Of a DNA stretch of 64,000 nt, positions 63,031 to 64,000 are shown piece by piece. The notes beneath the pieces are model-generated. The model had not been told where the DNA came from. It saw only the letters and a program-made list of their open reading frames with translations, and made no database searches. The stretch's first letter is position 1, and every line of letters starts with the position of its first letter. This stretch comes from JANSWP01 sp041941305 (GTDB lineage: Bacteria; Bacteroidota; Bacteroidia; Chitinophagales; Saprospiraceae): the NCBI GenBank assembly GCA_041941305.1, contig JBGTQJ010000005.1, forward strand, positions 124,001 to 188,000, given 5' to 3'. Both the position numbers and the translations under genes were made by a program.

Positions 63031-64000
63031 CTACAAATACTCCGAAGGCAATTTCCCAAACCGCTTTTTAAATTGCACAGAGAAATACCTCACATTTTTT
63101 ATCCCAATATTGTAGGAAAGCGCTTTTACAGAATTGGGTTGTTGTTGTTCGAGCAAAGTACGTGCGTGGTTAAGGCGGACTTCCTGGAGATATTGAGTGG
63201 CAGTCAGTCCTGTAAGCTGCTTGATACGTCTGTAAAGCGTCCAACGGCTCGCTGCCAGTTCATGTGCCAGCTGCTCAATAGAAAAATCAAATCGCCCCAA
63301 ATTATCCAGTATCGTGGCTTCCAGTTTTTCCAACCAAATGCTATCTTCTTCTGTTATTGAATTGGACGCTTCAATCGTTTCAATGTTCCCTGAATCCTTG
63401 TCCAAACTACCATCTTCCTCACGGTTTTCGATACGATACTGCTTCCGCCAATAACTATGTCTCAATAGATTGTCTAATCTCGCCAACAATTCTTCTTCTT
63501 CAAAAGGTTTGGTCATATAATCATCAACACCAATTCGCAAGGCTTTTAGTTTGTCTTTCAATTCTGCAAGGGCAGTGAGCATGATGACCGGTATGCCTCT
63601 AAATTGATCACTTCCTTTGAGCTTTTCAAGCAACTGATAGCCATCCATTTCGGGCATCATGATGTCGCTGATAATTAAGTCTGGTAAACGGTGGACGGTG
63701 GATGGTGGAGGGTCTGTTCTGTTTTCACCGTCCACCGTCCACTGTCCACCATCTACCGTCAAATACTCCCATGCCACCTTCCCATTCTCAGCCGCCACCA
63801 CCTCGTGTTTTTCGCCAATGATGAGTTGGATGTATTCTCGGAGGTTGTCGTTGTCTTCTACCAGTAAAATGGTAGACGGTTGAAGGTGATCCCGATAGCT
63901 ATCGGGAGAGGGTATTTCTTCTCCATGTATAGTATGCTTTTCTTGCACTAAGTTTGGTTCCTCAATAAATGCCTGACCGTCAACCGTCAACCGTCCACCA
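63031..64000 (-). CDS. Hybrid two-component regulator, C-terminal part; 5' end beyond the window
   Basis: The frame is open to the right edge. The visible ~322 residues are a linker, a receiver domain ('TILLVEDNDNLREYIQLI', DxxMPEMDG with the Asp in SDIMMPEMDG, 'MLTALAE', 'MTKPFEEEELLARL') and an AraC HTH ('FDFSIEQLAHELAASRWTLYRRIKQLTGLTATQYLQEVRLNHAR') ending FGKLPSEYL. It is close to the gene at 59728 in the receiver and HTH, and lies upstream on the same strand, so the pair is a tandem duplication. It carries the palindrome CCCGATAGCTATCGGG (63891-63906) in the linker (peptide PDSYRD) and, inside the receiver, an insertion of ~25 residues made of ACGGTGG heptamers. Confidence 0.93.
   Translation of the reverse strand, partial: GGRLTVDGQAFIEEPNLVQEKHTIHGEEIPSPDSYRDHLQPSTILLVEDNDNLREYIQLIIGEKHEVVAAENGKVAWEYLTVDGGQWTVDGENRTDPPPSTVHRLPDLIISDIMMPEMDGYQLLEKLKGSDQFRGIPVIMLTALAELKDKLKALRIGVDDYMTKPFEEEELLARLDNLLRHSYWRKQYRIENREEDGSLDKDSGNIETIEASNSITEEDSIWLEKLEATILDNLGRFDFSIEQLAHELAASRWTLYRRIKQLTGLTATQYLQEVRLNHARTLLEQQQPNSVKALSYNIGIKNVRYFSVQFKKRFGKLPSEYL

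Noticed and set aside
1..64000. Complete insertion sequences or transposases
   Set aside because: Inverted-repeat elements are present but none contains a transposase-like ORF, so they can only be called non-autonomous.

Overview
The window comes from a low-GC member of the Bacteroidota, most likely a Saprospiraceae-type (Lewinella/Haliscomenobacter-like) bacterium. This rests on type IX secretion (T9SS) sorting domains on several very large secreted repeat proteins, one gliding-associated (CHU_C) terminus, several hybrid two-component (HTCS) regulators, a DUF5916 outer-membrane protein and little sign of Shine-Dalgarno sites. I see no tRNA, rRNA, transposase, phage gene or CRISPR array.

Layout. 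1-6.4 kb: the 3' part of a hybrid sensor kinase, a large GAF-like cytosolic protein and a small protein. 6.4-16.4 kb: a five-gene minus-strand operon (ECF-like sigma factor, HIT-superfamily/zinc-dehydrogenase fusion, Gfo/Idh/MocA oxidoreductase, SorC-type sugar regulator, GAF-like membrane protein) divergent from a GH78 alpha-L-rhamnosidase; I infer a rhamnoside or related sugar locus. 16.6-25 kb: a Trp/Asp/Asn-rich secreted protein, an M43 metalloprotease, mutS2, a ParE-like toxin-antitoxin pair, a Sua5/YrdC enzyme, a TPR lipoprotein and a Spo0M-like protein. 25-41 kb: an ELWxxDG-repeat secreted protein, a full HTCS regulator with no obvious ATG, and a 2375-residue P-domain/PKD adhesin-like protein. 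41-49 kb: era and a conserved partner, a sensor kinase, a DUF5916 protein, an HslR-like S4 protein and a PPK2 kinase. 49.6-59.1 kb: a LytTR regulator with a degenerate receiver, a TPR-CHAT protease, a sigma/anti-sigma pair, a secreted Gly/Asn-rich protein and a papain-like protease with a DUF4384-like tail. 59.7-64 kb: two tandem paralogous HTCS regulators, the second cut by the window edge.

The intergenic DNA is unusually structured. At least four families of short, transposase-less inverted-repeat elements are present. One family keeps a conserved core while its terminal inverted repeats differ between copies. A 16-bp perfect palindrome occurs three times, once in a coding region. Seven- and eight-base tandem repeats occur both between genes and in frame inside the regulators, next to or within their receiver domains. 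One inverted-repeat element is read in frame inside the N-terminus of the CHAT protease.

The best candidates for undescribed biology are (i) the CHAT/sigma/anti-sigma/secreted-protein/papain neighbourhood, (ii) the sigma-factor-led operon carrying the HIT-dehydrogenase fusion opposite a rhamnosidase, and (iii) the conserved-core, variable-terminus repeat family. All functional links between neighbours are inference from sequence and gene order.
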